DNA from: Mixophyes australis
Lineage: Eukaryota; Chordata; Amphibia; Anura; Limnodynastidae
Direction: 5' to 3'
Assembly: GCA_036250195.1 (NCBI GenBank)
Contig: JAVHZZ010000010.1
Coordinates: forward strand, 104,443,278 to 104,507,277
DNA length: 64,000 nucleotides
A program made the translations under genes and the position numbers. This document shows, piece after piece, positions 1 to 9,994 of the stretch; the stretch's first letter is position 1, and each line of letters begins with the position of its first letter. Below the pieces are notes generated by a model. The model searched no databases. It had not been told where the DNA came from and saw only the letters and a list, made by a program, of their open reading frames with translations.

Positions 1-98
1 TATTGTGCAGTATGTGGATGAACTGAACCTGTTTAAATAAAGAAGCAGAATAATAATATATAAATGTGAAGACAAATGACACAAGTACTTATTGTATG

Positions 99-104
99 TT
101 TATT
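99..104 (-). promoter_or_regulatory. candidate polyadenylation signal of the Ig gene
   Basis: On the minus strand this reads AATAAA, about 230 bases past the stop codon of the candidate tail exon at 335-450. It would end the minus-strand Ig gene near position 80. AATAAA is common by chance in AT-rich DNA, so the call rests on its position only. Confidence 0.35.
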
Positions 105-334
105 ATAAAATATATTAAACTATGTGGTAGAAAAGAATTGTATCTTGAGGATTCCGTGGATTCTGCATAAATGTCATCAACGTATCGGCACTGTCCAGTG
201 TCCAAGTGGGTCTGTATCAGTAAGAGGTTCCTTGTTTGGATATCAGACTGGTCATCAATGGCCGGAATGTATTTCTACAGGGATCACCAAAGCAGAGTGA
301 CTCTTTATGCCAAGACAGTTTGCCATCTCTGCTG

Positions 335-450
335 TCATCTCATGAAGATACGTGTGGACTTCACCGTGGGAAAGATTTTCCAGAACTGACTCCATTGGCA
401 ATTTCCTTTTTTCTTAATCCCTTTAAAAATAATTATAGTCATTAAAATAA
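335..450 (-). CDS. candidate terminal membrane-tail exon of the Ig gene
   Basis: A strong acceptor (a long T run, then ATCATTTTAG) ends at 451. Read in phase 1, the exon gives a short hydrophobic stretch (ILMTIIIF), a basic stop-transfer patch (KGIKKKGN) and a tail containing CQWSQFWKIF that ends at TGA 335-337. Phase 1 fits the phase-1 donors of the upstream Ig exons. The hydrophobic part is only about 8 residues, so a full membrane span would need help from the preceding exon; I did not find that exon. The tail is not recognised. It could be the second half of a split transmembrane segment, or a chance open frame beside a good acceptor. Confidence 0.35.
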
Positions 451-1980
451 CTAAAATGATAAAAAAAATATTTTCACATTACTGTAACATGTAATATACA
501 ATAACCATCAACAGACATAGATCACCATCGCACAGTGTGGCATGTCTATGGGTTATTCCTAGAAAGTCCTCATATCACCAATGGAAACTTTTTATTCTTT
601 ATTTTTGTGGTATATTTCTAGAAATCACAGTTGTTGTCAGCGCTTATCCTTATCACTGTATATCTGTGTGTATCTAGCAAAATGAAAACATGAGACATTG
701 GTTCATATTTTGAGCCAAACATTTTTGCCTGCATCCCAGTGTCAAGGTTACCTCATTGTATGCAGGAATAGTTCTAGAAATAACAAAAGTAAGCAAGGCA
801 GGAGCACAAACACCAATTGTCACATTAACACATCCAGGATGTATTTATTGTTACTGTATCTCAAGAGGTAAAAGTAATGACCTTAGGCAAGTCTCCGGAA
901 CTGTCTGAACTATGTGGAATTTAACCAGGGGCACCAAGACTTTAGGAATGTATCTAGACATCCTCTGGAAGCACAAATTAACCTGCCCAATAATGAATCT
1001 CATTATTTATATTACCCAATTCCAATATTCTATTGATTTTCCATAACAACAATATAAGTTTCATACAATTGATGTTGTGTCTGAGATCCAGACAGCATTA
1101 TGCAAATATGTGATATTTACATACTACTTATACATGATAGGTTAAGTTTAGATGTAATAGTACAAAAAAATAAATTATATACATTTGCTAGAGTATGACA
1201 ACATAAGGAAAGAGCTGAACAGTGCATCTAACTTCCTAGCAGTGTTTAAGGTGGATATTATAAAACAACGGAGAGACCAGGGGAAAAATATCAAGATTTT
1301 CCCATACATTTCCCGGTATAGATAAATATCATGTTGGAAACAAACCAGACGCGTTTCAGAACTTGTTGTGGAGGACAGTTAGCTTGTTTCCAGTTCCAAT
1401 CAAATGTTTAACTGTACTAGTTATGTGGGATATAAGTTTATCCGTCAGTTTATTCACGTGTTCTATAAGGTTGCCAAGAAGAAATACATAGAAGAGTCAC
1501 ATATTTAAATTATTTTAACTCCAAAGTTAGTAATTTAAATGGTAAACCATTATTCCTCACTTGGGATATGTTGAAATGTGTGTAAAAAAAAATAGACAAT
1601 TCACAAGTTTATTAGAGATTTTAAAAGACGATTCTTATTTTTTTTCCTTTATTTAGTTATATTATTTACTTTTTTTCTCAATGATGTTAAAACGACTCAT
1701 AAAACACATTAATCGCAGCTCTGTTTCCACAAGCCACAAAGTAGATTGTTAATAATTATTATCTGTGAGGGGATCGGGGTAAAGTTCCGCAATATAACCC
1801 ACGCTACAGTGGGCAAGACAGTAACTCAACTTCCATTGGTCTCCATGAGACAAAATGGCGGCCACTGGATGTGGCAGTTTAACGGCTGCAGTACATGTGA
1901 CACACAGTGCGCAGGAATCAGTACAAATATACCCACCTCTTTATCGCTGATATATTCAGTACAGGAATACTGTATATAGC
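451..1980. other. AT-rich intron or flank, no gene seen
   Basis: AT-rich sequence without a convincing exon, RNA gene or classifiable repeat. A hydrophobic minus-strand reading near 770-830 followed by a GTAACC donor was examined, but no acceptor in the right frame precedes it. Confidence 0.5.
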
Positions 1981-2270
1981 CAAGTGCATGTCGGACGTGA
2001 CGTCATCACGCCTGCCCGACATCCATTGCGGAGCGCGACGGAGGAGGAGACCAGGGAGGGAGCCGGATCGCCAGCTGACAGCACGGTAAGTATTTTCTTC
2101 TTTTTTTGCAGGGTTTTTTTTTCTTCTGCCTCCGGAGGGCCCCCCTGGGCTGCAGGGCCCATATATATAATAATTTATTTTTGTTTTTGTATATATAGGG
2201 GCCCCGGTGCACTGCTGTGCCCGGGGGCCCAAGAGCTTCTTAAGAGGGCCCTGGTTGTAAGTAGCGGATG
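1981..2270. repeat. CpG- and GGGCCC-rich repeat fragment
   Basis: A locally GC-rich block with CpG sites that includes CCCCGGTGCACTGCTGTG and GGGGGCCC. Its inverse appears at about 21960-21995 inside the hAT-like MITE at 21937-22192. The right side ends in TTAAGAGGGCCCTGG, which resembles that element's terminus (CAGGGCCATCTTAA). It is best read as a decayed relative of that MITE with extra flanking sequence. Confidence 0.45.
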
Positions 2271-2274
2271 ATGA

Positions 2275-2695
2275 TGACGGACACCCGAACTAGCAAACCG
2301 CTTGTAATTAGAGGATTGCGAATGATTCGCAGACGCTTATTGAGACTTTAGTAGTCATTCGGTTATAGTTTGAGGATTTGCGAGCTTGATGTAGCAAAGA
2401 TAAAAACATTATTTTTTGTACACAAGTCGGGAAGTTGTTCCTGCTGTATTAGGTTATTCAAGTTTAAATGATGCTTCACTGAAATTGCGTTTGTTACCTA
2501 AAAAAAAAGGTTTTTGTACATGTTCGAAAGTTAAACATAAGTGTCTGAGGGTGCGTCTGTTGTCCATCAGACGCATCTACTGCTCATCAGACCTGGACGT
2601 ACCTTCCACTCTGTTTACGGCGTACGTACAGATACACCTACGTGGACCTTCTCAATCTCAAGCTATGCTTATACTCTGAATCAGCCGCAGTATGT
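2275..2695 (+). repeat. unclassified interspersed repeat, copy 1 of 2
   Basis: About 420 bases that align by eye with 49025-49405 in the same orientation. Shared landmarks, in order, are GCAGACGCTTATTG, ACTTTAGTAGT, GTTCCTGCTGTATTAG, ATGATGCTTCA, AGGTTTTTGTACAT, CTGTTGTCCA and ATGAATCAGCC-like ends. Neither copy has a recognisable open frame or clear terminal repeats. The family is not identified. Confidence 0.6.
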
Positions 2696-2959
2696 CATCA
2701 AAATACCCAGATTTATTATTATTATTATTATGAACTACCCAGTACCACATGAGACAATGAACCAATAACCACATGATATCACTCTATCAGTAGGTATGAG
2801 TCCCATAACATTACATCTGGCTGGGGTGTCATTGATCCTGTTAACTGAAAGAGTCAAGAGTCCTGACATCTTTTTGCAATAATTTTTAATGCCCAAAAGA
2901 CATATTTTATATGTAATTATGTATGAAAAGACCTAGTGCAAGTTCATCTGAGAAATAGA

Positions 2960-3097
2960 CTAATGTGAGCTGATCTCAAGAGCCGGTGATTGTGGACAAT
3001 CTGGTGGAAGACACCATATGTCCTCATCCTCATTAGGTATATCGTCGTCATTTCCTCTTAAGATATAGACCAAGTATTAAGATTAGAGCGAGATAGG
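2960..3097 (-). CDS. candidate transmembrane and cytoplasmic-tail exon, probably frameshifted
   Basis: A good acceptor (GATTCCTTTCAG) ends at 3098. In phase 1 the exon begins with hydrophobic YLALILILGLYL, then KRK, then a TGA at 3048-3050. In another frame, starting at the same KR site, an acidic tail (DDDIPNEDEDIW, then CLPPDCPQSP) runs open to a TAG at 2960. A membrane segment, basic anchor and acidic tail in this order are typical of a type I receptor, so one extra base near 3050 in an ancestral exon is likely. Alternatively the protein really ends at KRK, or the tail is reached from a weak acceptor just inside, whose phase 2 would match the donor of the exon at 4501-4804. Unresolved. Confidence 0.4.
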
Positions 3098-4500
3098 CTG
3101 AAAGGAATCGAAAACCCTTACACATTAAATAAAATACAGTAAAAGCCTTGTTGAAGCAGAAGGTATATCTACTATAACATAGAATTACACACCCCATAGA
3201 GACAGGTTAATTGCCCCCCCCCCCCCCTTTCCCATAGAGGCAGATGGAGCAATACTCTGTAGCCAGGAAGAGAGTCTGGATTCCGACACATTACCTCACC
3301 CACTCTATTGTGTTACAATGGTTGGTGATGTGGTTAGAGGTCAGTGGTCAGTTCAGAGAACCGACAGGCAGCCGTCCCAACGCATCGTCCATCTGAATTA
3401 ATTCTGTTTGTAGAACACTCGGAAATCATTAACTCAAAATGATAATATTCCTTGACCTGAAACTACTGATACAACTGGATTAACGGGACTATTGTGAATA
3501 AGTAGACCTTGCCTCGGGATCGTACTTTCTATGGCACAGAATGTGGACTTATAGACTGGCCCAGTTTTGAGCTTCTTTTTGTATTTTTCTTTGTGAATAA
3601 TATATATCACCCATCTATTCCCCATTATTGTCATCTCTTAACAGCGGAGGACGATCAATCTACTGTTGGCGCTATAAGTCATGCCTTGCCTTGGTGTATG
3701 GCTCTATGGTCCATATCTGATGTGTATCCCATGTGAACTGTTTTATTTCACAGCTCCACCTGCTGGTGCCTCAGTCTGGGGCCTGTTCCAGTGAGTTTCC
3801 AAAAAGAGTGAGCTGTGGAACAGCCAATCTGAGCTCTTGAACTTGCATTGCCACGGTCACCTTGTGGTGAGTTAATAACCATGGAGAGGAAGGGCTGGTG
3901 GGTGATATTACAACGAAGTCCTCTTTATCCTCTTGGCCTCTGTACAAGTGTAGTACCTGCGCTCTGTGTAGTTCCGACACTGCTGAGAATGGTATTATCT
4001 ATGAATTGGAGCATGGCCACACCTGGGGGGCATGACTAGTGCTTCTGAAGTGCTAGACCGCCCCTTACCCCCTCCCCTCAAAACACCAATTCATAGCCGC
4101 CCTCACCAGTGAACGGAATATACTTTCTGACTTTCCGATTTGCAGGTCAAGGTGCTCTCAATCAGCATGGCGGGACAGAGCCTCCAAATCAAGACTGTGT
4201 CACCTAAATCAGGCCAGTTAGGAGGTATTATATATGTCTAATATTATAATCTATGTGCACTGAGCAGCTGCTGAATGACTGAATTGTGCGGATCGAATGT
4301 ATGGTTAACACAGATTGGGTCAGCAGTCTGAATGTAAGAATTGATTCAAGGCTGACTAACTAGATGTTCAGTACCAAAAAATGTTTGTATACTTAGGACT
4401 CCATAATGTCTTTATCCGGCTATGGACAGTGGACGAGACGCTCTCCCGGTAATACATTTACACTCTACGGTATTACAATTATTTACTCTCAACTACTTAC
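3098..4500. other. intron-like stretch, no feature identified
   Basis: It contains a C homopolymer near 3215-3227. Several open frames of 60-75 codons lack homology I recognise, splice support and biased composition. Nothing here can be assigned. Confidence 0.45.
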
Positions 4501-4804
4501 ACGGGTTCTTTCAGTGTCCATTCAACACTTTGAGGTGTTGAACTCTGGTGATCAACTTCACACCTGAATGTTTTCCCAAAATCCTCCATTGTAATAGTGT
4601 GCACCACCCTGCTGATAACATAAAAGAGTCCATCTTCAGCTCTAAGGGCTTCTTCATTTGGTGACGACAAAACTTCATTCCCCTTGTACCACTTAATTTG
4701 TAAGTGTTGTGGATGGAATGAATGAATTCTACAGGTCAGCTCCATCTGGTCCCCAACAGCGTAGTATTTCTGTGTGCTCTGTATCCGATCCAACACGGGT
4801 TCAG
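4501..4804 (-). CDS. Ig C1-set domain exon (fourth C1 of the locus)
   Basis: The acceptor (GTGATTTGGATAG) ends at 4805 and gives phase 1 entry. The roughly 100-residue domain has C1 landmarks: ELTCRIHSFHP, IKWYKG with the core Trp, and FRCEVDHQS with the second Cys and the C-x-V-x-H pattern. It ends in WTLKEP. The 3' end is odd: the best donor (GTAAGT at 4500) leaves phase 2, whereas every other internal Ig exon here is phase 1. Reading through instead gives Val and then TAA at 4497-4499, so a secreted ending is possible. The domain itself is intact. It lies about 2.7 kb past the Ty3 element, on the 3' side of the gene. Confidence 0.75.
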
Positions 4805-5096
4805 CTATCCAAATCACAAGACACAAAAAATAATAATGATAAGAGAAAATAATAGTTATTGATAACATTATTACATTTTCAGTATCAACTGACCTATAAC
4901 CTTATCATCTCTCCTGGAATATCCAGTGGTCTTCCGAATTATTGGGAACCCCCCTGGGGAAGCAGGCAATTCTGTCGGAAGCCCACTCCCCGGACTACAA
5001 AGTGGGCATGAATTTGTAGTATTGATATTATTATTCTTTATAGGGCGCTACATGAAGTCTGCAGTGTCGTACAGAGGGCAAACAACAAGACAGGAC

Positions 5097-5745
5097 TGTC
5101 ACAGAGGTGGCTTTAGTACCTGCAAGTATTGGCACAACTACACAAGGAGGCGCGGAGTCTAACACGCCGCCGGTATTCACCAGGGACCCCTGCAAAGAAG
5201 TTTGGACTTCGCGGCGAGCGACGTGCAGGTCGCAGGCCCTCCCAGGTAGCTACTTGCAAGGTAAAGGGCAAATCCGTAGTCGTACAGGCAGAGTCAGGAA
5301 CCAAGCGGACAGATAAGGTACAGAATCAGGAGGCAGAGGATAGTCAGCAGGCCGAGGTCAAACCGAAGTAACAAGACAGGACACAGGGAGAATCCAAAGG
5401 CGAGGTCAGGAAGCCGGGTCAGTAACAGGAATCAACAGGCAGGATATAATAAAGATATCACAGGAACGCTGGAGGCTAGATAACTAGTTGCTCTGGCATC
5501 CTAGTGGTGTCAGAGCAGGATATATATAGGAAGTCCTTATCCCTCATTGGTGGGCAGAGATTCGGTGGTCCGACAGGCTGACCGCCGACAGGAAGCTCAG
5601 CAGCGCGTCCCATCGTTATGGCGACGGGCGCGCATGCGCACCGCGCTGCCGGAAGACGCGTCTCCGTTGCCTAGCAACGGGGCGCTCAGAGAGAGACAGA
5701 CGTCCGTCCCGGCTTAGCGTGGAGGCGCGGGGACGGCGTCTGACA
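5097..5745 (-). repeat. 3' LTR of the chromovirus
   Basis: About 649 bases, matching 9995-10589 along its length. It holds about 54 GC-rich bases near 5623-5677 (GCGCGCATGCGCACC and following) that the 5' LTR lacks. Outside that indel the two copies differ at roughly a dozen positions. A TATATATA box lies on the minus strand near 5521-5530. Confidence 0.9.
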
Positions 5746-6137
5746 GTACCCCCCTCCTCACAATCGGAAAACACATCAGGTAAAGAGCGCCGTTTAAGGA
5801 AGGCGGATAATAATCCTGGGGCATGCAAATCTTCTTTAAAAACCCAAGACCTCTCTTCAGGTCCAAAGCCTTTCCAATGTACTAGGTACTGTAGACATCC
5901 TCGAAATTTACGTTTCTCCAGGACTTGACTAACCTCACATTCGTCCCCCACAGCGGTGGGAATAGCATGAGGAACCGGAGTGACATGGGAAAACTTGTTG
6001 AGTACCAGAGGTTTAAGGAGAGAGATATGAAAGGTGTTATGGATCTTCAACGCTGGAGGAAGTTGGAGTCTAACCGTAACTGGATTAATGATTTGCGTAA
6101 CTGAGAAAGGCCCAATGAAGCGGGGTGCCAGTTTCAT
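5616..6137 (-). CDS. chromovirus pol C-terminus with chromodomain (partial)
   Basis: The 173-codon frame starts in the integrase C-terminal region (PRFIGPFSVTQII, a GPF-type motif, then LPPALKIHNTFHISLLKP). It continues into a chromodomain (EVSQVLEKRKFRG, YLVHWKGFGPEERSW, about residues 68-118). Chromodomains of this family tether integrase to modified histones and bias insertion. The frame runs through the polypurine tract and ends inside the 3' LTR at 5616. It is separated from the integrase core frame by stops and a shift between 6138 and 6301. Confidence 0.85.
   Translation of the reverse strand: MKLAPRFIGPFSVTQIINPVTVRLQLPPALKIHNTFHISLLKPLVLNKFSHVTPVPHAIPTAVGDECEVSQVLEKRKFRGCLQYLVHWKGFGPEERSWVFKEDLHAPGLLSAFLKRRSLPDVFSDCEEGGTVRRRPRASTLSRDGRLSLSERPVARQRRRVFRQRGAHARPSP
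5747..5757 (-). promoter_or_regulatory. polypurine tract
   Basis: Minus-strand GAGGAGGGGGG lies two bases before the 3' LTR, as expected for the plus-strand primer of an LTR retrotransposon. Confidence 0.8.
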
Positions 6138-6301
6138 GGAGTGAACCCGTAGTCACAGATTCCTAGTGGACAACCAGACCTTGTCCCCTACCTGGAGGAC
6201 TGGTACGACTCTTCTATGATTATCAGCGGAAGATTTATAATGACGTCCTGATTTGAGAAGGTTCTGCTTAGTGGAAACCCATGGTTTAGCCATATCTTGA
6301 G

Positions 6302-6808
6302 TCATAGCGTGGGCGGCAGGAACCGTGGGAGGTGGAAAGAAAACGAGGAAAGACTGGGATGGGTCCCATATACAGTGAAGAATGGAGAATATCCAGAAGA
6401 AGAATGATTATGGTTGTTGTGGGCAAATTCGGCCCAAGGCAGCAGAAGACTCCAATTGGATTGGTTGTGTGAAGAAAAGCAACGAAGAAACAATTCTAAA
6501 TCTTGATTTACTCGCTCCGTCTGGCCGTTGGTCTGTGGGTGATACCCAGAGGAGAATTTAAGACTGATACCTAAATCCTTGCAGAAGGCTCTCCAGAAGC
6601 GAGAAATAAACTGAACGCCACGGTCAGAGATTATTTCCAGAGGACAACCGTGGAGGCGGAAGATCTCTTTAATAAAGATTTGTGCTAGTTTAGATGCAGT
6701 TGGAAGACCCTTTAATGGAACGAAATGGGCCATCTTAGAAAATCTGTCCACAGTGACCCAGATGGTGTTGCAGCCATTGCTCGGTGGTAAATCGGTGATG
6801 AAATCCAT
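6302..6808 (-). CDS. chromovirus integrase core (partial, frameshifted)
   Basis: The 168-codon frame contains the catalytic core: MDFITDLPPS with the first Asp, ISDRGVQF with the second, and NGQTERVNQ with the Glu. SGYHPQTNGQ is typical of Ty3 integrases. The zinc-binding region lies just upstream (6809-7018, including RHYWWP and a CxxC) in the pol frame, but two in-frame stops (TAG, then TGA) separate it from the RNase H part. The frame is lost again at 6302 through an apparent shift. Integrase joins the cDNA ends to target DNA in the nucleus; this copy cannot encode a continuous enzyme. Confidence 0.88.
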   Translation of the reverse strand: MDFITDLPPSNGCNTIWVTVDRFSKMAHFVPLKGLPTASKLAQIFIKEIFRLHGCPLEIISDRGVQFISRFWRAFCKDLGISLKFSSGYHPQTNGQTERVNQDLELFLRCFSSHNQSNWSLLLPWAEFAHNNHNHSSSGYSPFFTVYGTHPSLSSFSFHLPRFLPPTL

Positions 6809-7018
6809 TGAGATGCTAGACCAAGGGTGATCAGGAATTGGAAGAGGTTGTAACAGTTCTGCAGGAGGTTGCCTAGGTACTTTATTCTGAGCACAAGTAG
6901 TGCATGAGGCTACAAACTCCCAGACGTCAGTACGGATAGTGGGCCACCAGTAATGTCGAGAGAGCAGCGAAAGAGTTTTCTCTCATCCGGCATGCCCAGC
7001 AAACTTAGAGGTATGTGC

Positions 7019-8962
7019 CTAACGGAGCGCCTTCAGGCGTAGGTGTGGTTCCAGGAAGGAGCAACCGACAGGAGGTGTCTGAGTGATCGCCACAATACAA
7101 GAAGGTTCTAAGAACGGTGGGGGTTCTACTGAGAGTGGAGTATCAGAGATATCGAAGGAACGGGACAGAGCATCAGCCTTGGAATGTAGAGAACCAGCAC
7201 GGTAGGTGAATCTTAGATTAAACCGGGCAAAAAATGTGGACCATCTGGCTTGACGGGGATTCAGGCACCGAGCCTCCCGAAGGTAGATGAGATTTTTGTG
7301 ATCGGTAAGTACCGTGACCGGGTAGAGAGCACCCTCCAGAAGATGACGCCATTCTTCGAGTGCAGACTTCACTGCTAATAACTCTTTATCTCCGATGCCG
7401 TAATTAGTCTCAGAAGGGGTAAACTTCCTAGATAAGAAACCGCAGGGTAATAGCTTCCCAGAAATAGATTCTTGCGACAAAATTGCCCCGACACCAACAG
7501 AGGAAGCATCTACTTCGACTAGAAATGGTTTGTTCTGATCAGGTTGGGCAAGCACAGAAGCAGAAGAGAAAGCTTTCTTGAGGAGTTCAAAGGCGGTGAT
7601 AGCTTCCGGAGACCAAACTTGAGGATTAGCTGTTTTTCTGGTCAAATAGGTAATGGGTGCAATGATGGAAGAAAAGTGAGGTATGAACTGCCGATAGTAA
7701 TTGGCGAAGCCAATAAATCTCTGAATTGCCTTTAGTCCCAAAGGTCTAGGCCACTCGAGGATAGCAGATAACTTCACAGGATCCATCTGCAGACCGACCC
7801 CAGATACAATGTAACCCAGGAAAGGAATCTGTGATACCTCAAAAACACACTTCTCGAGTTTGCAATATAACTTATTTGTTCGTAAACGGGATAGGACCTC
7901 TCTTACATGACCACGATGGGTGACCAAATCTGAGGAGAAGATTAAAATGTCGTCTAGATAAGCTACTACAGAGACGTAGAGAAGGTCTTGAAAAATCTCG
8001 TTAATGAAAGACTGAAACACAGCAGGGGCGTTGCACAATCCAAAGGGCATCACTAGATATTCAAAGTGACCCTCTTTAGTGCAGAAGGCAGTCTTCCACT
8101 CGTCTCCAGAGCGTATACGAATGAGGTTATATGCTCCTCGCAGATCTAGTTTAGTAAAGATCTTTGATCCAGTGACCCTATCAAACAGTTCAGAGATGAG
8201 TGGCAACGGGTATCTGTTTTTAACAGTGATGGCATTCAATCGCCGGTAATCGATACAAGGCCGTAATGACCCGTATTTTTTTTTAACAAAGAAGAATCCC
8301 GCGCCTGCGGGAGAGGTAGACTTCCTGATAAATCCACGCTGGAGATTCTCAGATATATAGGTAGACATAGCAGCATTCTCGGGAAGAGATAATGGATATA
8401 TTCTGCCTTTGGGAAGCGGTTTATCAGGAAATAATTCAATGGAGCAATCCCAGGCCCGATGAGGAGGTAGAGTCTCGGCTGCGGCTTTGCAGAACACATC
8501 TCGGTAGGAGATATATGAAGATAGTAATTCAGTCTGAGGAGATGTCCGTCGACAAGGAGGAGTGGACTGGCCAGGTTTTAGACCGGACAGGCAGGACTTG
8601 AAACATTGTGGGCCCCAAGAGGTAACCATAGCACGATTCCAATCAAATTGGGGTGAGTGAAGCTTGAGCCAAGGTAATCCTAGAATGACAGTGTTGACAG
8701 AACGAGGAAGAACCAAAAACTCGATGAGTTCAGAATGTAGCACCCCTACCGTCAGCCAAATAGGAGAACAGATGTGGGAAACCGACCCGTTGGAGATCCG
8801 ATTCCCATCCACCGCGGTGAGAAATAACGGCTGTGGCAATTTTAGTGTATTTAATTGGAGTTGCGATGCCAGAGTGGCAGAGATGAAATTTCCGGCAGAG
8901 CCGGAATCCACAAAGGCTAAGGTCTCGAAGGGGCCGACAGATGTATCCAAGGAGATGGGCAT
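7019..8962 (-). CDS. chromovirus protease, reverse transcriptase and RNase H
   Basis: This 647-codon frame is the longest in the window. The protease has an active-site DSG (FVDSGSAGNF, about residue 18) and the distal ILGLPWL. Reverse transcriptase follows, with LRPCIDYRRLN, KLDLRGAYN, VMPFGLCNAPAVFQ and the catalytic YLDDILIF near residue 333. RNase H begins around residue 475 (VEVDASSVGVGAIL, then TDHKNLIYL). The start Met is only the first ATG in the frame; the natural reading enters from gag upstream through a one-base frame change near 9060. The frame stops at 7019, before the integrase. Confidence 0.92.
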   Translation of the reverse strand: MPISLDTSVGPFETLAFVDSGSAGNFISATLASQLQLNTLKLPQPLFLTAVDGNRISNGSVSHICSPIWLTVGVLHSELIEFLVLPRSVNTVILGLPWLKLHSPQFDWNRAMVTSWGPQCFKSCLSGLKPGQSTPPCRRTSPQTELLSSYISYRDVFCKAAAETLPPHRAWDCSIELFPDKPLPKGRIYPLSLPENAAMSTYISENLQRGFIRKSTSPAGAGFFFVKKKYGSLRPCIDYRRLNAITVKNRYPLPLISELFDRVTGSKIFTKLDLRGAYNLIRIRSGDEWKTAFCTKEGHFEYLVMPFGLCNAPAVFQSFINEIFQDLLYVSVVAYLDDILIFSSDLVTHRGHVREVLSRLRTNKLYCKLEKCVFEVSQIPFLGYIVSGVGLQMDPVKLSAILEWPRPLGLKAIQRFIGFANYYRQFIPHFSSIIAPITYLTRKTANPQVWSPEAITAFELLKKAFSSASVLAQPDQNKPFLVEVDASSVGVGAILSQESISGKLLPCGFLSRKFTPSETNYGIGDKELLAVKSALEEWRHLLEGALYPVTVLTDHKNLIYLREARCLNPRQARWSTFFARFNLRFTYRAGSLHSKADALSRSFDISDTPLSVEPPPFLEPSCIVAITQTPPVGCSFLEPHLRLKALR

Positions 8963-9255
8963 GAGGCAATCTGTGCTAGCAGTAGTGTAGGGAGTAGTAA
9001 CTCCAACTCCTAAGTCGGCCTCCCTGCCACCGACTAGGAGGGGGCGTTTCCCGGTCTTTTAGTACAAGAGGATATGGTATGACCAGGATCCCCGCAATAT
9101 AGGCACAGATTTTGTTTGAAACTTCGCTGACGTTCCTCAGCAGAAAGCCGAGATCGGCCAATCTGCATCGGTTCCTCCTGATGTACCGGATTTTGAAACA
9201 TGGGAGCAAGGCGAGTAGTGGTCCGTCTGGAGGCGGAACGTTCCTGAGTACGTTC
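8963..9255 (-). pseudogene. gag-pol junction with CCHC zinc knuckle, out of frame
   Basis: Minus-strand translation gives the knuckle CLYCGDPGHTISSC (C-x2-C-x4-H-x4-C) at about 9070-9110. This binds the element's RNA in Gag. It follows the gag frame after the in-frame TGA at 9256-9258, which looks like a CGA to TGA change. It is out of frame with pol because of a one-base difference in an A run near 9055-9060. That shift may be a mutation or a site of natural frameshifting; this copy alone cannot decide. Confidence 0.75.
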
Positions 9256-9981
9256 TCAGAAGCGTAGATCAATGCGGTTGCATAGGGTGATTAATGAATC
9301 CAGATCAGTAGGAAGCTCCCGAGATGTTAACTCGTCCTTAACTCGATCTGACAGCCCTTGCCAGAATGCCGCTACTAAGGCTTCATTGTTCCAACTGAGT
9401 TCAGAGGACAAGGTGCGGAACTGTATGGCGTACTGACCGACTGTCATGGATCCTTGGCGGAGGTTAAGGAGACTGGAGGCAGCTGAAGATATGCGACCGG
9501 GCTCATCGAAGACCTTACGGAAGACCTCAATAAAGGTAGAGGCGTTAGAAAGCATTGAGTCATTTCGCTCCCACAAGGGGGAAGCCCAGGCGAGTGCCTG
9601 TCCGGACAATAGAGAAATGATGAAAGCCACTTTGATGCGTTCTGAGGGAAACGAAGCTGGATTACATTCGAAGTGTATAAGACACTGATTCAGAAATCCT
9701 CTGCATCTCTTAGGCTCTCCGTCAAACTTATCCGGGGGGGAAAGTCTCAAAACAGCAGTGGATGCCGCAGCAGGAGAGGAGGAGGTCGCTGCAGCAGCCG
9801 AGGTAGTCACAGGAACATTCTGAGCTGCGGTCACAGAGGTCTGGAGGGTCTCGAGACGTGCGGCGACTCCTTGAATGCAATGAAGCAACTGCGCTTGCTC
9901 AGCCTCCTGTTTTTCAACTCTATGAGCCAGGTGGAGTAAAAGGTCTCGTGCAGAAGGTTCATTAGACGACTCGGTTGACAT
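9256..9981 (-). CDS. chromovirus gag (matrix and capsid part)
   Basis: A 241-codon frame beginning with ATG only 13 bases after the 5' LTR. An N-terminal coiled-coil-like stretch (VEKQEAEQAQLL) and an Ala-rich linker lead into a retrotransposon gag domain (PPDKFDGEPKRCRGFLNQC, AFIISLLSGQALAWASP, GQYAIQFRTLS, FWQGLSDRVKDEL). The same fold was domesticated in mammalian PEG10/RTL genes. The protein ends early at a TGA at 9256-9258, before the zinc knuckle. Confidence 0.88.
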   Translation of the reverse strand: MSTESSNEPSARDLLLHLAHRVEKQEAEQAQLLHCIQGVAARLETLQTSVTAAQNVPVTTSAAAATSSSPAAASTAVLRLSPPDKFDGEPKRCRGFLNQCLIHFECNPASFPSERIKVAFIISLLSGQALAWASPLWERNDSMLSNASTFIEVFRKVFDEPGRISSAASSLLNLRQGSMTVGQYAIQFRTLSSELSWNNEALVAAFWQGLSDRVKDELTSRELPTDLDSLITLCNRIDLRF

Positions 9982-9982
9982 G

Positions 9983-9994
9983 GCCAGAGCAAAC
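9983..9994 (-). promoter_or_regulatory. primer-binding site, apparently self-priming
   Basis: The minus strand directly after the 5' LTR reads GTTTGCTCTGGC. Ten of these bases (TTGCTCTGGC, 9992 down to 9983) are perfectly complementary to the predicted RNA 5' end at 10394-10385, which lies about 24-30 bases after the LTR TATA box. I see no match to a tRNA 3' end. This is the Tf1/sushi-group layout, in which the mRNA 5' end folds back as primer. Confidence 0.65.

Noticed and set aside
760..850. Minus-strand hydrophobic reading (TIGVCAPALLTFVIS) before a GTAACC donor, as another transmembrane exon
   Set aside because: A TAA lies just upstream in frame and no AG acceptor falls between it and the hydrophobic part.
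1746..2271. Overlapping frames on both strands as an exon cluster
   Set aside because: They lie on a GC-rich repeat fragment; no conserved motif is seen.
3771..3980. 69-codon minus-strand frame as an Ig-gene exon
   Set aside because: No Ig or membrane motif and no convincing acceptor and donor pair.
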